Shown piece after piece: positions 45,220 through 56,800 of a DNA stretch of 64,000 nucleotides (position 1 is the stretch's first letter; each line of letters opens with the position of its first letter). Under the pieces are notes generated by a model. That model made no database searches, was not told the DNA's origin, and worked only from the letters and a program-made list of their open reading frames with translations. The stretch spans positions 40,274 through 104,273 of the forward strand of contig NZ_JAFBBE010000013.1 in the NCBI RefSeq assembly GCF_016907015.1, in the 5' to 3' direction. This DNA is from Oceanisphaera litoralis. GTDB lineage: Bacteria > Pseudomonadota > Gammaproteobacteria > Enterobacterales > Aeromonadaceae. A program made the translations under genes and the position numbers.

Positions 45220-47309
45220 CCAACAAACACCAGACAACATGGCTGCTTATCGGTGTCTCCTGCCTGCTGCTGATCGCCTGCACCAACCCGACCGGAGACA
45301 GGGCCGCCCTGGACAAACCCTGGGGCCAGGCCGACGTCACCAGCCATTACGATCCGGTCCGGCTGCCCTCTCGTCACGACGACAATCTATCCCACGCCGC
45401 CGTCACCGCCGCCGATCCGAGCGCTCACCCGGCCACCCGTGCCGAGATTTACCGCGGAACAGGCAATTTCGTCAAGCTCGGTCAGGCCGGCAAGACGCCG
45501 CTGAACACCGCCGCCCCCGGCGACATCACCCTCAACTTTCAGGGTTCCGACATCGCCGAGGTGGTAAAAACCATACTGGGCGACATACTGCAGCTGAACT
45601 ACTCTCTCGACGAACGGGTGCGAGGCCAGGTGTACCTGCAAACCAACCAGCCCATCAGCCAGGATGATCTGCTGCCCACCCTCGAAAGCCTGCTGCAAAC
45701 CCACGGGGCCGCCCTGGTGCACAGCAAGGGCCTCTTTACCGTGGTACCCGCCAGCGAGGTTCCCCCCTCGGCCCTCAATCCGCGGCTGACCCCCACCGCC
45801 GAACGCGGCTACCAGATGCTGATTTTACCCCTGCGCTACATCGGCGCCCGGGAAATGGAAAAAATCCTCGAGCCGGTCAAGCCCCGCCAGGGCGCCATGA
45901 TGGTGGACGACAGACGCAACCTGCTCACTCTGGTCGGCAGCCGCGACGAACTGGTCAACATTCGCGACACCGTCAATCTGTTTGATGTGGATCAGCTGCG
46001 CGGTATGTCGGTGGGGCTGTTCCGGCTGCAGGCCAGCAGCGCCGATGTGATCGCCAGCGAGCTGAAGGCGATTTTCGGCGACGAGGCCGAGGGCCCATTG
46101 GCCGGCATGGTGCGCTACCTGCCGATAGAGCGACTCAATGCCCTGCTGGTGATCACCCCGCAAGAGCGTTACCTGACCGATGCCCGGGTGTGGATACAGC
46201 GCCTCGACCGGGCCGAGAACCCGCGCGGCCTCAATATGTATGTATACCACGTGCAGAACGGCAAGGCCGACCACCTGGCCGAGCTGCTCAACCAGCTGTT
46301 CGACAGCCAGCGCCGCAACAGCGCAGGCTCGCCACTGCCGGCGGCGGCAACCAATACCGAAGAAGGCAGCCCGGTGCAGATAGCCACCGGCATCAATGCC
46401 GCCAGCCTGGACGTGGGCGAAGTGAGCGTGATTGCCGATACCGAACGCAACGCCCTGGTGGTGATGGCCGCCAGCGCCGATTACCAGAAGGTGGAGCAGG
46501 CCATCAAGCGGCTGGATCAGCTGCCGCTACAGGTACTGGTGGAAGCCACCATAGTGGAAGTGAGCCTGGATGACGAGCTGCGCTACGGCCTGCAATGGTA
46601 CTTCAAGAACCGACTGGGCGGCGGGCGCAGCGGCGTGGGCGCCATCGGCGCACTGCCCATCCCTTCTCCCTTCGACGGCGGTCTTGCCGCCAGCGCCAGC
46701 TACGAGGTGTTCAACGCCAGCGGCACTCGAGCCCTGCTCACGGCCCTGGCCAGCGATTCCAAGGTCAACGTGATCTCCTCGCCTACGCTGATGGTGCTGG
46801 ACAACCAGAAGGCGCTGATCCGGGTGGGCGATCAGGTGCCCATTCGTACCTCGGAAACCACCAATCTGAACAGCGACGTGGGCAATGTCACCAGCACCAT
46901 ACAGTACCGGGACACCGGCGTACTGCTGGAGGTGACCCCGCGGGTCAATGCCGGAGGCATGGTGATACTGGAGCTGGTTCAGGAGGTAAACGACGTGGCC
47001 ACCACGACGAGCTCCAATATTCAGTCACCCACCATCACCCAGCGCAAAATCGACACTCGGGTGGCGGTGCAGAGCGGCGAAACCCTGGTACTGGGCGGCC
47101 TTATCCGCGAGAACAAGTCCCAGGACAGCCAGGGCCTGCCCGGCCTGCGCCACGTACCTGTGCTGGGCTGGCTGTTCGGCAGCAGCGGCACCAACGTAAG
47201 GCGCACCGAACTGGTGGTGCTGATCACCCCCACCGCCGTGGCCAATGCCATCGACGCCCGCGCCGTGACCCGGGAATATCGCAGCAAGCTGCAACAGGTG
47301 GCGATGTAG
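45216..47309 (+). CDS. gspD: Type II secretion secretin GspD, lipoprotein type
   Basis: A 697-residue outer-membrane secretin. The N-terminus has a lipobox (LLLIAC, Cys22), as in XpsD, so the secretin may reach the outer membrane by its own lipid; no GspS pilotin is seen. N0-N3 ring domains follow (DITLNFQGSDIAEVVKTILG; LLILPLRYIGAREMEKILEP; NMYVYHVQNGKADHLAELLN; ERNALVVMAASADYQKVEQA). The secretin core has SDSKVNVISSPTLMVLDNQK, VPIRTSET and GETLVLGGLIRENKS. It overlaps gspN by 4 bases. Confidence 0.95.
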   Translation: MTNKHQTTWLLIGVSCLLLIACTNPTGDRAALDKPWGQADVTSHYDPVRLPSRHDDNLSHAAVTAADPSAHPATRAEIYRGTGNFVKLGQAGKTPLNTAAPGDITLNFQGSDIAEVVKTILGDILQLNYSLDERVRGQVYLQTNQPISQDDLLPTLESLLQTHGAALVHSKGLFTVVPASEVPPSALNPRLTPTAERGYQMLILPLRYIGAREMEKILEPVKPRQGAMMVDDRRNLLTLVGSRDELVNIRDTVNLFDVDQLRGMSVGLFRLQASSADVIASELKAIFGDEAEGPLAGMVRYLPIERLNALLVITPQERYLTDARVWIQRLDRAENPRGLNMYVYHVQNGKADHLAELLNQLFDSQRRNSAGSPLPAAATNTEEGSPVQIATGINAASLDVGEVSVIADTERNALVVMAASADYQKVEQAIKRLDQLPLQVLVEATIVEVSLDDELRYGLQWYFKNRLGGGRSGVGAIGALPIPSPFDGGLAASASYEVFNASGTRALLTALASDSKVNVISSPTLMVLDNQKALIRVGDQVPIRTSETTNLNSDVGNVTSTIQYRDTGVLLEVTPRVNAGGMVILELVQEVNDVATTTSSNIQSPTITQRKIDTRVAVQSGETLVLGGLIRENKSQDSQGLPGLRHVPVLGWLFGSSGTNVRRTELVVLITPTAVANAIDARAVTREYRSKLQQVAM

Positions 47310-47401
47310 CGCCTGCGTCGAAGAGCCACCCGCAGGAGAAAATACATAGCCCAGGGTAGTTCATTATCCTCGGCTGGCCGAAGGCGAATAAGGGCTTCTA
47401 T

Positions 47402-47452
47402 ATTTATATCCATGTTTTATACCTATGTTTTATACCAATGTTTATACCCATG
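47402..47452 (+). repeat. 13-base tandem repeat in the gspA leader
   Basis: ATGTTTTATACC(T/A/C) is repeated with starts at 47412, 47425, 47438 and 47450 (spacing 13, 13, 12), preceded by a degenerate TTATATCC. Each copy carries an ATG in a different frame; only the one at 47425 is in frame with gspA. Confidence 0.85.
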
Positions 47453-47472
47453 TGCACCCAGGGACGGCCATC

Positions 47473-49086
47473 ATGTACGGCACCTATTTCGGCCTCAGCG
47501 ATCTGCCTTTTTCCATTGCGCCCGATCCGCGTTATCTCTACCTTAGCCAGCAACACAGAGAGGCGCTGGCCCACTTGCAGTACGGACTCGTCTGTCACGG
47601 CGGCTTCGTGCTGCTGACCGGAGAGGTGGGCACCGGCAAAACCACAGTGTGTCGCTGTCTGCTGGAACAAATACCGGAGCAGACCGATCTGGCCTTTATT
47701 ATCAATCCCGGTCGCTCGGTCAGGGAACTGCTGGCCGCCATCGCGCAGGAGCTGAAAATCAAGGTGGCGGCATCAGCCAATGCCAGTCAGCTGACCGATG
47801 CCATTCATCATCATCTGCTTGATGTCCATGCCTATGGTCGTCAGACGGTGTTGATCATCGACGAGGCCCAGAGCCTCTCCATTGATCTGCTGGAGCAGAT
47901 CCGGCTGCTGACCAACCTGGAAACCGACACCCACAAGTTGTTGCAGATTATTCTGCTGGGGCAGCCGGAACTGGCGGACAAGCTAAAACAACCCGAACTG
48001 CGCCAACTGTCGCAACGGATCACCGCACGCTACCATCTGGTTCCCCTGTCCTTCGCGGAAATGAAGGCCTATATTGCCCACCGGCTGTCGGTGGCGGGGA
48101 TAGAAGCGGCGCTATTCCGGGCCAACAGCCTGCGCCGGCTGTATCGCCTGACCGGCGGCGTGCCCCGGCTTATCAACGTGATCTGCGACCGGGCCTTGCT
48201 GGGGGCCTATGTACAACGGCTGCCCCAGGTCGATCTGGCCACCCTGAACCGCGCCGCCGTTGAAGTACTCGGAACGACACCTAACCGCCGAGGCAGCTGG
48301 CTCGCCACGGCCATCGGCCTGCTCGCCCTGGCGGTTATCGGTGGCTGGCTGGAGCAAGGCATCACCGGCATCCAGACTCCGGAGCTGGCTCCGGCGAATA
48401 AAAGGGCATCGGCACCGACACCAAATGATGTCGTTACCCGGCTTGATCTCTGGCAATGGCCCGCCGCCCTGACCACAGATCTGAGTCAGGTCATGGCTTA
48501 TCAACACCTTTTCTCGCTGTGGGGGCTCGATTACGACCCAAGGGAAAATCCCGTGGTCTGCCCCTTTGCCCGCCGGCACCGACTGGAATGCGCCTTTCAG
48601 GATGGCGATTTCGCCACCGTTCAACGGCAGAATCATCCGGTTATCTTCCGGCTGGATCATCCCGACAAGGGGGCCGTTTATGCCACCCTGACGCGTATCG
48701 ACGGCGAGCGAACAGAGCTGCTGGTGGGCGGCCAGCTCAGGCAGATTCCCCTGACGGAGCTGGCCGCCAACTGGCCCGGCCGCTACGTACTGCTGTGGCA
48801 GCTACCGCCGCATTATCGCGCGCCACTTAGTCCCGGTAGCAGAGGAGAGACCGTCGCCTGGCTGGAGCAGCAGATGGCGCACTGGCAAGGTCGTGCCCCG
48901 CGCCGACAGAACCGGCATTTCGACGAAATACTCGTCGATGATGTCAGGGCATTTCAACGCAGCAGGGGGCTGACCGCCGATGGCATTTTCGGGCCACAGA
49001 CCAGCATTTATCTCAGTGCCATTCAGCTGAACAGCCTGCCCAGGCTCACCGGTCAACAGGAGATAACCAGTGTCATACATCCTTGA
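47473..49086 (+). CDS. gspA: ExeA/GspA-type AAA+ ATPase with peptidoglycan-binding end
   Basis: A 537-residue inner-membrane protein. The cytoplasmic AAA+ domain has Walker A GEVGTGKTT near 50, Walker B VLIIDEAQ near 125 and a FGLSDLPFSIAPDPRYLYLS start typical of ExeA. One membrane helix lies at about 275-295. A periplasmic C39-like/beta region follows, then a C-terminal PG_binding_1 domain (RAFQRSRGLTADGIFGPQTS). ExeA with ExeB reorganises peptidoglycan so that the secretin can assemble. I chose the ATG at 47473 (AGGGACGG upstream); an in-frame ATG at 47425 lies in a tandem repeat. It overlaps gspB by 17 bases. Confidence 0.92.
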   Translation: MYGTYFGLSDLPFSIAPDPRYLYLSQQHREALAHLQYGLVCHGGFVLLTGEVGTGKTTVCRCLLEQIPEQTDLAFIINPGRSVRELLAAIAQELKIKVAASANASQLTDAIHHHLLDVHAYGRQTVLIIDEAQSLSIDLLEQIRLLTNLETDTHKLLQIILLGQPELADKLKQPELRQLSQRITARYHLVPLSFAEMKAYIAHRLSVAGIEAALFRANSLRRLYRLTGGVPRLINVICDRALLGAYVQRLPQVDLATLNRAAVEVLGTTPNRRGSWLATAIGLLALAVIGGWLEQGITGIQTPELAPANKRASAPTPNDVVTRLDLWQWPAALTTDLSQVMAYQHLFSLWGLDYDPRENPVVCPFARRHRLECAFQDGDFATVQRQNHPVIFRLDHPDKGAVYATLTRIDGERTELLVGGQLRQIPLTELAANWPGRYVLLWQLPPHYRAPLSPGSRGETVAWLEQQMAHWQGRAPRRQNRHFDEILVDDVRAFQRSRGLTADGIFGPQTSIYLSAIQLNSLPRLTGQQEITSVIHP

Positions 49087-49810
49087 TGCGCTCAAACAGT
49101 CGGAACGCCAGCGAGGTCGGCAGACTCCGGCGGCGGAAAGAGGCATACCGGCCAGCACCGCAGCGCTACCGCCGGCTCCCCGCGATAGACGTCGATTATG
49201 GTGGCTGCTGGCCACAGTACTGCTGGCGCTGATGCTGGGATATGGCCTGGGTAAAATCGGCTCGGCATGGCTGCAATCGCCGTCGCAGGTCATCACCTTA
49301 CCGAAGCCCTATCCCGGCTCGGCGTTTACCGAGGATGAGGAGGATGGGACAGCAGCGGAGCCTGCCCCCACCACGACCAGAACGCCGATTGTGACTGGCT
49401 CCGCACCGGTACGCATCCTGCTTGACGAGCCGCCCGCCCTGACCATGAATCCTTCTCCGCCGTCCAGCGAAACAGCGCCAGCCGGCACGACTGCGGCGCC
49501 CACCATCGTCATTACCGGGCCCGATCCGGTCGCGGATCTCGACCCTGTGTCCGTTCCCGAACCGGCGTTCGATCCCGGCGTGCCGGATCTGCGCGAGCTG
49601 CCGGCCAGCATTCGGGCGAAGCTGCCGGCGCTGACGCTATCGGTGCACATCTACTCGAAAACCGCCGGCAGTCGGATGGCCAGCATCAACGGCCAGATGC
49701 TGCGCGAAGGCCAGCAGCTCGGGGCCTTGCGGCTGCAAAGCATCACGCCCAGGGGAGTCATTCTGAGCTTTGACGGACAGGAATTTCATTTGAGATCCAT
49801 AGGGGGATAG
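49070..49810 (+). CDS. gspB: GspB/ExeB partner of GspA
   Basis: A 246-residue protein. The N-terminus MSYILDALKQSERQRGRQ is the GspB signature, followed by one membrane helix (about 44-63). A Pro/Thr-rich linker is next, then the C-terminal beta domain with LSVHIYSKTAGSRMASINGQ, MLREGQQLGALRLQSITPRG and FDGQEFHLRSIG, which binds GspA and, in Aeromonas, the secretin. It closes the T2SS cluster. Confidence 0.93.
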   Translation: MSYILDALKQSERQRGRQTPAAERGIPASTAALPPAPRDRRRLWWLLATVLLALMLGYGLGKIGSAWLQSPSQVITLPKPYPGSAFTEDEEDGTAAEPAPTTTRTPIVTGSAPVRILLDEPPALTMNPSPPSSETAPAGTTAAPTIVITGPDPVADLDPVSVPEPAFDPGVPDLRELPASIRAKLPALTLSVHIYSKTAGSRMASINGQMLREGQQLGALRLQSITPRGVILSFDGQEFHLRSIGG

Positions 49811-49856
49811 ACAATAAATGCTAAAATCGACGCCATTGTCTTTATCAAGGAACTGT

Positions 49857-50303
49857 ATGAGTCACTTCACCCTGCTGGTGGGCTCCACCCTCGGCAATGC
49901 GGAGGATCTGGCCGATGAACTGGCCGGGATCCTGCAAAACCACGGTCATCAAACGGTTATTCACACTTCTCCCCAGCTTGATCACATCTTGATCAGGCCC
50001 GATCATTATCTGCTGCTGGTCTGCTCTACCCATGGCGCCGGTGACCTGCCCGACAATATTCAGCCCTTCTTTCTGCAATTGAACGAGCAAGGGCCGGATT
50101 TAACCGGACTGCCGTACCTGGCCGTCGGCCTGGGTGATTCGGCTTACGATACCTTCTGCCATGCCGTACAAATACTGGATCGACAGCTTGCAGATCGAGG
50201 CGCACAGCGGATCGGGGATCGACTGGAGATAGATGTCAGCCTGCCGGATCCGCCGGAGGCGATCGCCAAAAAGTGGCTGGATCACTGGTTATCGCACCAC
50301 TAG
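49857..50303 (+). CDS. mioC: Flavodoxin-like protein MioC
   Basis: A 148-residue FMN flavodoxin (E. coli 147). The FMN phosphate loop is GSTLGNAEDLADEL, followed by CSTHGAGDLPDN and GLGDSAYDTFCHAV, as in E. coli MioC. The ATG at 49857 has AAGGA 5 bases upstream; the frame opens at 49818 without a site. Its classic position is immediately next to oriC, and in E. coli its transcription passes through the origin. Confidence 0.95.
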   Translation: MSHFTLLVGSTLGNAEDLADELAGILQNHGHQTVIHTSPQLDHILIRPDHYLLLVCSTHGAGDLPDNIQPFFLQLNEQGPDLTGLPYLAVGLGDSAYDTFCHAVQILDRQLADRGAQRIGDRLEIDVSLPDPPEAIAKKWLDHWLSHH

Positions 50304-50792
50304 ATCCTCATTTTGACCCGGGTGTTGCGGATCGAGTCACCACAGGATCCGCAACCCGATAAAATTCTTTCCACCAAGTTATCAACAGATACCGCCGTGA
50401 GATCCTCCTCTCTCCAGGCACTCAAAAATATCATCATTGTGCATAACCATGGTTGAATCCGGTGTTAAACCTATAGTTATCCTCTTAATTAAATAAAAAC
50501 AAACCAGCACCTGTTGATAACTAGGCGAGTTACCCACGGGTCCAGGGAGGGCTCCCGCTGGGTTGTACACATCAATCGATCGTTACTAACCGCATGATCT
50601 TAAAGATCAAAAAACGGTTATTCACAGATCCGGCCGGCCCTAATAATAGATCTAACAGAAGATCTCTCTAGAGATCTAAGATCTATTAACGATCGCGAGA
50701 TCCTCTTGATCCGGTTTCCATCCACTCGCTAAAACAGCTAAAATGCCCGGCCTTCGGGATCCTTACACCTGCCTGTCTCAAGAGTATTTGTT
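50304..50792. other. oriC: Chromosomal replication origin oriC
   Basis: The 489-base gap between mioC and mnmG, the position of oriC in enterobacteria and relatives. DnaA boxes: TTATCAACA at 50379-50387 (+), its complement TGTTGATAA at 50512-50520 (-), TTATTCACA at 50618-50626 (+) and TGTGCATAA at 50438-50446 (-, TTATGCACA). About 15 GATC Dam sites are packed in, with a dense run near 50645-50705 (TAGATCTAACAGAAGATCTC, then GAGATCTAAGATCTATTAAC) resembling the 13-mer unwinding region next to mnmG in E. coli. A possible IHF/FIS region lies between. Confidence 0.93.
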
Positions 50793-52682
50793 ATGCAATA
50801 TGAAGAATCGTTTGACGTCATTGTTGTGGGTGGCGGTCATGCCGGCACAGAAGCCGCTGCGGCCGCCGCTCGTATGGGGGCAAACACCCTGTTATTGACC
50901 CATAACGTGGATACTCTGGGACAAATGTCGTGCAATCCGGCGATCGGTGGCATCGGCAAGGGCCACCTGGTCAAGGAGATCGATGCCCTCGGCGGTATCA
51001 TGGGCATTGCAGCCGATCACGCCGGGATCCAGTTTCGAACCCTCAACGCCTCCAAGGGCCCCGCCGTTAGAGCGACCCGGGCTCAGGCGGATCGTCAGCT
51101 GTATCGACAAGCCGTCAGAACCCGACTGGAAAACCAGCCGAACCTGAGGATCTTTCAGCAGGCCTGTGATGATCTGCTGCTGGAAGGCGATACCGTCGTC
51201 GGTGTCATCACTCAAACCGGTCTTAAATTCCGCGCCAAAACCGTGGTGCTGACGGTCGGCACCTTCCTTAACGGCCTGATCCATATCGGCATGGATAGCT
51301 ACAAGGGCGGACGCGCCGGTGATCCACCTTCCATCGCCCTGGCAAGCCGTCTGCGTGAACTGCCGCTGCGCATCGATCGACTGAAAACCGGTACGCCCCC
51401 CAGAATCGATGCCAATAGCGTGGATTTTTCGGTCATGCAGGTTCAGCCAGGTGATAATCCGACCCCGGTTTTTTCGTTTATCGGCAGCCGTCAGGATCAC
51501 CCGCGGCAAATCCCCTGTTACATCACTCATACCAACGAAAAAACCCATGAGGTGATCCGCAAAAATCTGGATCGCAGCCCCATGTACGCCGGCGTGATCG
51601 AAGGGATCGGCCCACGCTACTGCCCTTCGATCGAAGACAAGATCACCCGCTTTGCCGACAAGGAGTCCCATCAGATCTTCGTCGAGCCGGAAGGTCTGAC
51701 CAGCACGGAGCTGTATCCCAACGGGATATCCACCAGTCTGCCTTTCGACGTGCAGCTGGCGATCGTTCGTTCGATCAAGGGTTTCGAGCAGGCGCACATC
51801 ATGCGACCCGGCTATGCGATCGAGTACGATTATTTCGATCCTCGCGATCTGAAGATCAACATGGAAAACAAGTGTCTGCACAATCTGTTCTTCGCCGGCC
51901 AGATCAACGGCACCACCGGTTACGAAGAAGCCGGTGCCCAGGGGTTGCTGGCCGGTCTGAATGCCGCCCTGCGTGCCTTCGGCAAGGAAGCCTGGTCACC
52001 GCGCCGGGATCAGGCCTACCTGGGCGTCATGATGGACGACTTGTCCACCCTGGGTACCCAGGAGCCCTATCGCATGTTTACCAGCCGGGCCGAATATCGC
52101 CTGCTGCTGCGGGAAGACAACGCGGATCTGCGCCTGACCGAAGAAGGCCGCAACCTGGGTCTGGTGGACGATCATCGCTGGGCCATGTTCTGTGACAAGA
52201 TGGAACGCATCAGTCAGGAAGGTCAGCGTCTGCGGACAAACTGGATCAGCCCCGCTCATGCCGCCGCACCGGCGCTGAATGAATTGCTGAAAACGCCGCT
52301 CAGCCGTGAACACAACCTGGAAGAACTGCTGCGTCGACCCGAGCTGAATTACACCAGCCTGATGGCGGTGGACGGCATAGGTCCCGGTATCGATCACGAA
52401 CAGGCTGCAGAGCAGGTGGAGATCCAGATCAAGTACGCCGGTTACATCGAGCGGCAGAAAGAGGAAATCCAGAAACATCTGCGCAACGAGCACACCCTTC
52501 TGCCGCTGGATCTGGATTATGGCGAGGTACCGGGCCTGTCTCATGAGGTCATTGCCAAGCTTAACCAGGCCAGACCCGAAACCCTGGGGATGGCATCACG
52601 CATTTCCGGTGTGACGCCGGCGGCGATCTCGATATTACTGGTTCATCTCAAGAAGCGCGGCCTGCTGCGCAAGTCGGCGTAA
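50793..52682 (+). CDS. mnmG: tRNA uridine 5-carboxymethylaminomethyl modification enzyme MnmG (GidA)
   Basis: A 629-residue FAD enzyme that with MnmE modifies wobble uridine 34 of several tRNAs. [10 protein letters not shown] near residue 13 binds [23 protein letters not shown] and [20 protein letters not shown] are family-specific, and the helical C-terminal domain for MnmE/tRNA docking is complete. The length equals that of E. coli MnmG (629). The coding sequence is itself rich in GATC sites, as expected next to the origin. rsmG follows 8 bases later. Confidence 0.98.
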   Translation: MQYEESFDVIVVGGGHAGTEAAAAAARMGANTLLLTHNVDTLGQMSCNPAIGGIGKGHLVKEIDALGGIMGIAADHAGIQFRTLNASKGPAVRATRAQADRQLYRQAVRTRLENQPNLRIFQQACDDLLLEGDTVVGVITQTGLKFRAKTVVLTVGTFLNGLIHIGMDSYKGGRAGDPPSIALASRLRELPLRIDRLKTGTPPRIDANSVDFSVMQVQPGDNPTPVFSFIGSRQDHPRQIPCYITHTNEKTHEVIRKNLDRSPMYAGVIEGIGPRYCPSIEDKITRFADKESHQIFVEPEGLTSTELYPNGISTSLPFDVQLAIVRSIKGFEQAHIMRPGYAIEYDYFDPRDLKINMENKCLHNLFFAGQINGTTGYEEAGAQGLLAGLNAALRAFGKEAWSPRRDQAYLGVMMDDLSTLGTQEPYRMFTSRAEYRLLLREDNADLRLTEEGRNLGLVDDHRWAMFCDKMERISQEGQRLRTNWISPAHAAAPALNELLKTPLSREHNLEELLRRPELNYTSLMAVDGIGPGIDHEQAAEQVEIQIKYAGYIERQKEEIQKHLRNEHTLLPLDLDYGEVPGLSHEVIAKLNQARPETLGMASRISGVTPAAISILLVHLKKRGLLRKSA

Positions 52683-52690
52683 GGACCATG

Positions 52691-53362
52691 ATGAGCAACA
52701 ACAAGATGCACAATCAATTACACGGCCAATTACACAGCCAATTGCAGGAAACACTGGCGCGCTTGCTGGGCCAGACCGAACTGTCGGTGACCCCGGAGCA
52801 GGCCGACAAGCTGGTAACACTGGTCACCTTGCTCGACAAGTGGAACAAGGCCTTCAACCTGACCTCTGTGCGGGACCCTGTCACCATGATGGGCCGCCAT
52901 ATCGTGGACAGCCTGGTAGTGAGCCCTCACCTTGAAGGCCGGCGTTTTATCGATGTGGGCACGGGTCCCGGCCTGCCGGGGCTGCCGCTGGCCATCATCA
53001 ATCCCGACAAGCAGTTCGTGCTACTCGACAGCCTGGGCAAGCGCATCCGTTTTATTCGCATGGTGGTCCATCAACTGGGGCTGACCAATGTCGAGGCGGT
53101 GCAGAGCCGGGTGGAAGATTTCAACCCGGAGCAAAAGTTTGATGGCGTGCTGAGTCGGGCCTTTGCTTCACTGGATGACATGGTAAGCTGGTGCCTTCAC
53201 CTGCCGACCCTCGAAGGCCGTTTTCTGGCGCTAAAGGGGCAATATCCTGAGCAGGAGTTACAATCATTGCCTGCTCACCTCGCACTGGACCGGGTTTATC
53301 CGTTAACCGTGCCCGAGCAGGAAGGAGACCGCCACCTGGTGGTCATCAAATTAGCCAGCTAG
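52691..53362 (+). CDS. rsmG: 16S rRNA (guanine-527-N7)-methyltransferase RsmG (GidB)
   Basis: A 223-residue SAM methyltransferase (E. coli 207). The SAM-binding loop is [31 protein letters not shown] and [10 protein letters not shown] follow. The N-terminus is about 15 residues longer and repetitive ([11 protein letters not shown]), encoded by a 12-base tandem repeat CAATTACACGGC at 52713-52748. Two adjacent ATGs exist; the second (52691) has AAGGA at better spacing. It forms a unit with mnmG. Confidence 0.95.
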   Translation: MSNNKMHNQLHGQLHSQLQETLARLLGQTELSVTPEQADKLVTLVTLLDKWNKAFNLTSVRDPVTMMGRHIVDSLVVSPHLEGRRFIDVGTGPGLPGLPLAIINPDKQFVLLDSLGKRIRFIRMVVHQLGLTNVEAVQSRVEDFNPEQKFDGVLSRAFASLDDMVSWCLHLPTLEGRFLALKGQYPEQELQSLPAHLALDRVYPLTVPEQEGDRHLVVIKLAS

Positions 53363-53382
53363 CCAGTCAGTAGAGGTATTCG

Positions 53383-54186
53383 GTGGGAAAAGTCATCGCC
53401 ATTGCCAACCAGAAAGGGGGCGTGGGCAAAACCACAACCTGTGTCAATTTGGCGGCGTCCATGGCCGCGACCAAACGCAAGGTGCTGGTGATAGACCTGG
53501 ATCCCCAGGGCAATGCCACCATGGCCAGCGGCATCGATAAATATCAGGTTGCCAACACCGCCTACGACTTGCTGGTGGACGAGGTGCCGGTCGAGCAGGT
53601 CGTCGAGCGTGAAACCAGTGGTGGCTATGAACTTATCGCCGGTAACGGCGATGTCACCGCCGCCGAAATCCGGCTGATGGAGGTGTTTGCCCGCGAGGTG
53701 CGACTGCGCAATGCCCTGGCACCGGTACGCGATCATTACGATTATATTTTTATCGACTGTCCCCCTTCCCTCAACCTGCTGACGGTAAACGCCATGTCGG
53801 CGGCGGACTCGGTACTGGTGCCGATGCAGTGCGAATATTTCGCGCTGGAAGGATTGACGGCGCTGGTGGATACCATCAGCAAGCTGGCGTCGGTGGTGAA
53901 TCCGGCACTCAGGATCGAAGGCATATTGCGCACCATGTTCGACCATCGTAACCGGCTGTCCAATGAGGTGTCCGATCAGCTTAAAAGCCATTTCGGCGAT
54001 AAGGTTTATCGTACCGTCATTCCCCGTAATGTCCGTCTGGCCGAGGCGCCCAGCTTCGGTACCCCGGCCATGTATTACGACAAATCCTCATTGGGTGCCA
54101 AGGCCTATCTGGCCCTGGCCGGTGAAATTCTGCGCCGGGAAGAACTGGCAATGGATTCTAATGAACCTTCGGAACAAACAGCATGA
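53383..54186 (+). CDS. parA: Chromosome-partitioning ATPase ParA (Soj)
   Basis: A 267-residue MinD/ParA ATPase. Its deviant Walker A is KGGVGKTT (residues 11-18), with the signature Lys; Walker B is [12 protein letters not shown] and the family loop is [17 protein letters not shown]. The start is GTG at 53383 with AGAGGT 5 bases upstream. It moves ParB-parS complexes and so the origin; it overlaps parB by 4 bases. Confidence 0.96.
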   Translation: MGKVIAIANQKGGVGKTTTCVNLAASMAATKRKVLVIDLDPQGNATMASGIDKYQVANTAYDLLVDEVPVEQVVERETSGGYELIAGNGDVTAAEIRLMEVFAREVRLRNALAPVRDHYDYIFIDCPPSLNLLTVNAMSAADSVLVPMQCEYFALEGLTALVDTISKLASVVNPALRIEGILRTMFDHRNRLSNEVSDQLKSHFGDKVYRTVIPRNVRLAEAPSFGTPAMYYDKSSLGAKAYLALAGEILRREELAMDSNEPSEQTA

Positions 54187-55088
54187 CCATCAAACGACGT
54201 GGCCTGGGCAAGGGCCTGGATGCCCTGCTCAGCACCAGTTCGGCCGCCAACCTGCGTCAGCATCAGGCCGATACCCATTCTCAGCCTGGAGTCAATGGTG
54301 AGCTGCAAACCCTGTCGCTGAACGATCTGCAGCCGGGAAAATACCAGCCGCGCCGGGACATGTCCCAGGTAGCGCTGGAAGAGCTGGCCACTTCCATTCG
54401 CCAACAAGGCATCATTCAGCCGATAGTGGTGCGGCCACTTGAGTCCGGTGGTTACGAGATCCTGGCCGGCGAACGACGTTGGCGGGCGGCCCGGCTGGCG
54501 GGCCTGAGCCAGATCCCCTGCCTGATCAAGGAGGTGGCCGATCAAGAAGCCATGGTCATCGGTCTTATCGAGAATATTCAGCGCGAAGATCTGAACGTGA
54601 TTGAAGAGTCTCGAGCCCTGTCCCGCTTGATCGACGAATTCGGTTTTACCCATCTGTCGGTGGCCGAGGCGGTGGGCAAGAGTCGCAGTACCGTCTCCAA
54701 CCTGCTGCGTCTTGCTCAGCTCAACGACGAAGTGAAACAGCTGGTGGAACATGGCTCGCTGGAGATGGGGCATGCCCGGGCACTGCTGGCGATCACCGGT
54801 GAACAACAGACGGAACTGGCCCGACTGGTGGCTCAAAAAGCACTGACGGTGCGCGAAACCGAAAAACTGGTCAAGCAGGGCCTGACACCGAAAAAAGAGA
54901 AAATCGCACAGCCCGGATCCTTGCTGATGAACCGGCTTGAACAGGCAATCGGTGAAAAACTGGGATCAAAAGTAGAAATCAGGTCTACCCACAAGGAAAA
55001 AGGGAAACTGGTAATCTCTTATAACTCTTTGAATGAACTGGATAAAATAAGTCATTTTTTCGGAATTAACGACAACCCCGAAATCTGA
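54183..55088 (+). CDS. parB: Chromosome-partitioning protein ParB (Spo0J)
   Basis: A 301-residue CTP-dependent DNA clamp. The N-terminus [13 protein letters not shown] activates ParA. The CTP-binding box is [17 protein letters not shown] (GERR). Next come the ENIQREDLN motif and a helix-turn-helix ([20 protein letters not shown]) that reads parS. The C-terminal dimer domain ends [10 protein letters not shown]. Its likely target is the perfect parS at 30436. Confidence 0.96.
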   Translation: MTIKRRGLGKGLDALLSTSSAANLRQHQADTHSQPGVNGELQTLSLNDLQPGKYQPRRDMSQVALEELATSIRQQGIIQPIVVRPLESGGYEILAGERRWRAARLAGLSQIPCLIKEVADQEAMVIGLIENIQREDLNVIEESRALSRLIDEFGFTHLSVAEAVGKSRSTVSNLLRLAQLNDEVKQLVEHGSLEMGHARALLAITGEQQTELARLVAQKALTVRETEKLVKQGLTPKKEKIAQPGSLLMNRLEQAIGEKLGSKVEIRSTHKEKGKLVISYNSLNELDKISHFFGINDNPEI

Positions 55089-55174
55089 GGCGTGGTAAAC
55101 GTTCGATCAATTTAACTCGTTGTAAATGGTCGGAAAAACCGAAGTAAGCCGTTAAAAATAAGGTTTTACCGCAA

Positions 55175-55202
55175 TTGCATTTACGCCGGGCACGGGTATA
55201 AT
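55175..55202 (+). promoter_or_regulatory. Sigma-70 promoter of the atp operon
   Basis: TTGCAT (-35, 55175-55180), 16-base spacer, TATAAT (-10, 55197-55202), about 70 bases before atpI in the 190-base gap after parB. Confidence 0.75.
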
Positions 55203-55278
55203 TTGACCTGCTTTTTTGGGGCTTATCTGACAACACATCTGTGCGGCCAGCAAGCCCCTAACTGTATCAGGAGTGGTT

Positions 55279-56459
<1,181 letters not shown>

Positions 56460-56484
56460 TAAAAAAAAGATAACAATATTTTAA

Positions 56485-56751
<267 letters not shown>

Positions 56752-56800
56752 TGCCACGGTTTATCAATCAGTCTGCTAACCATTTTAAAGGAGAGTTGCG

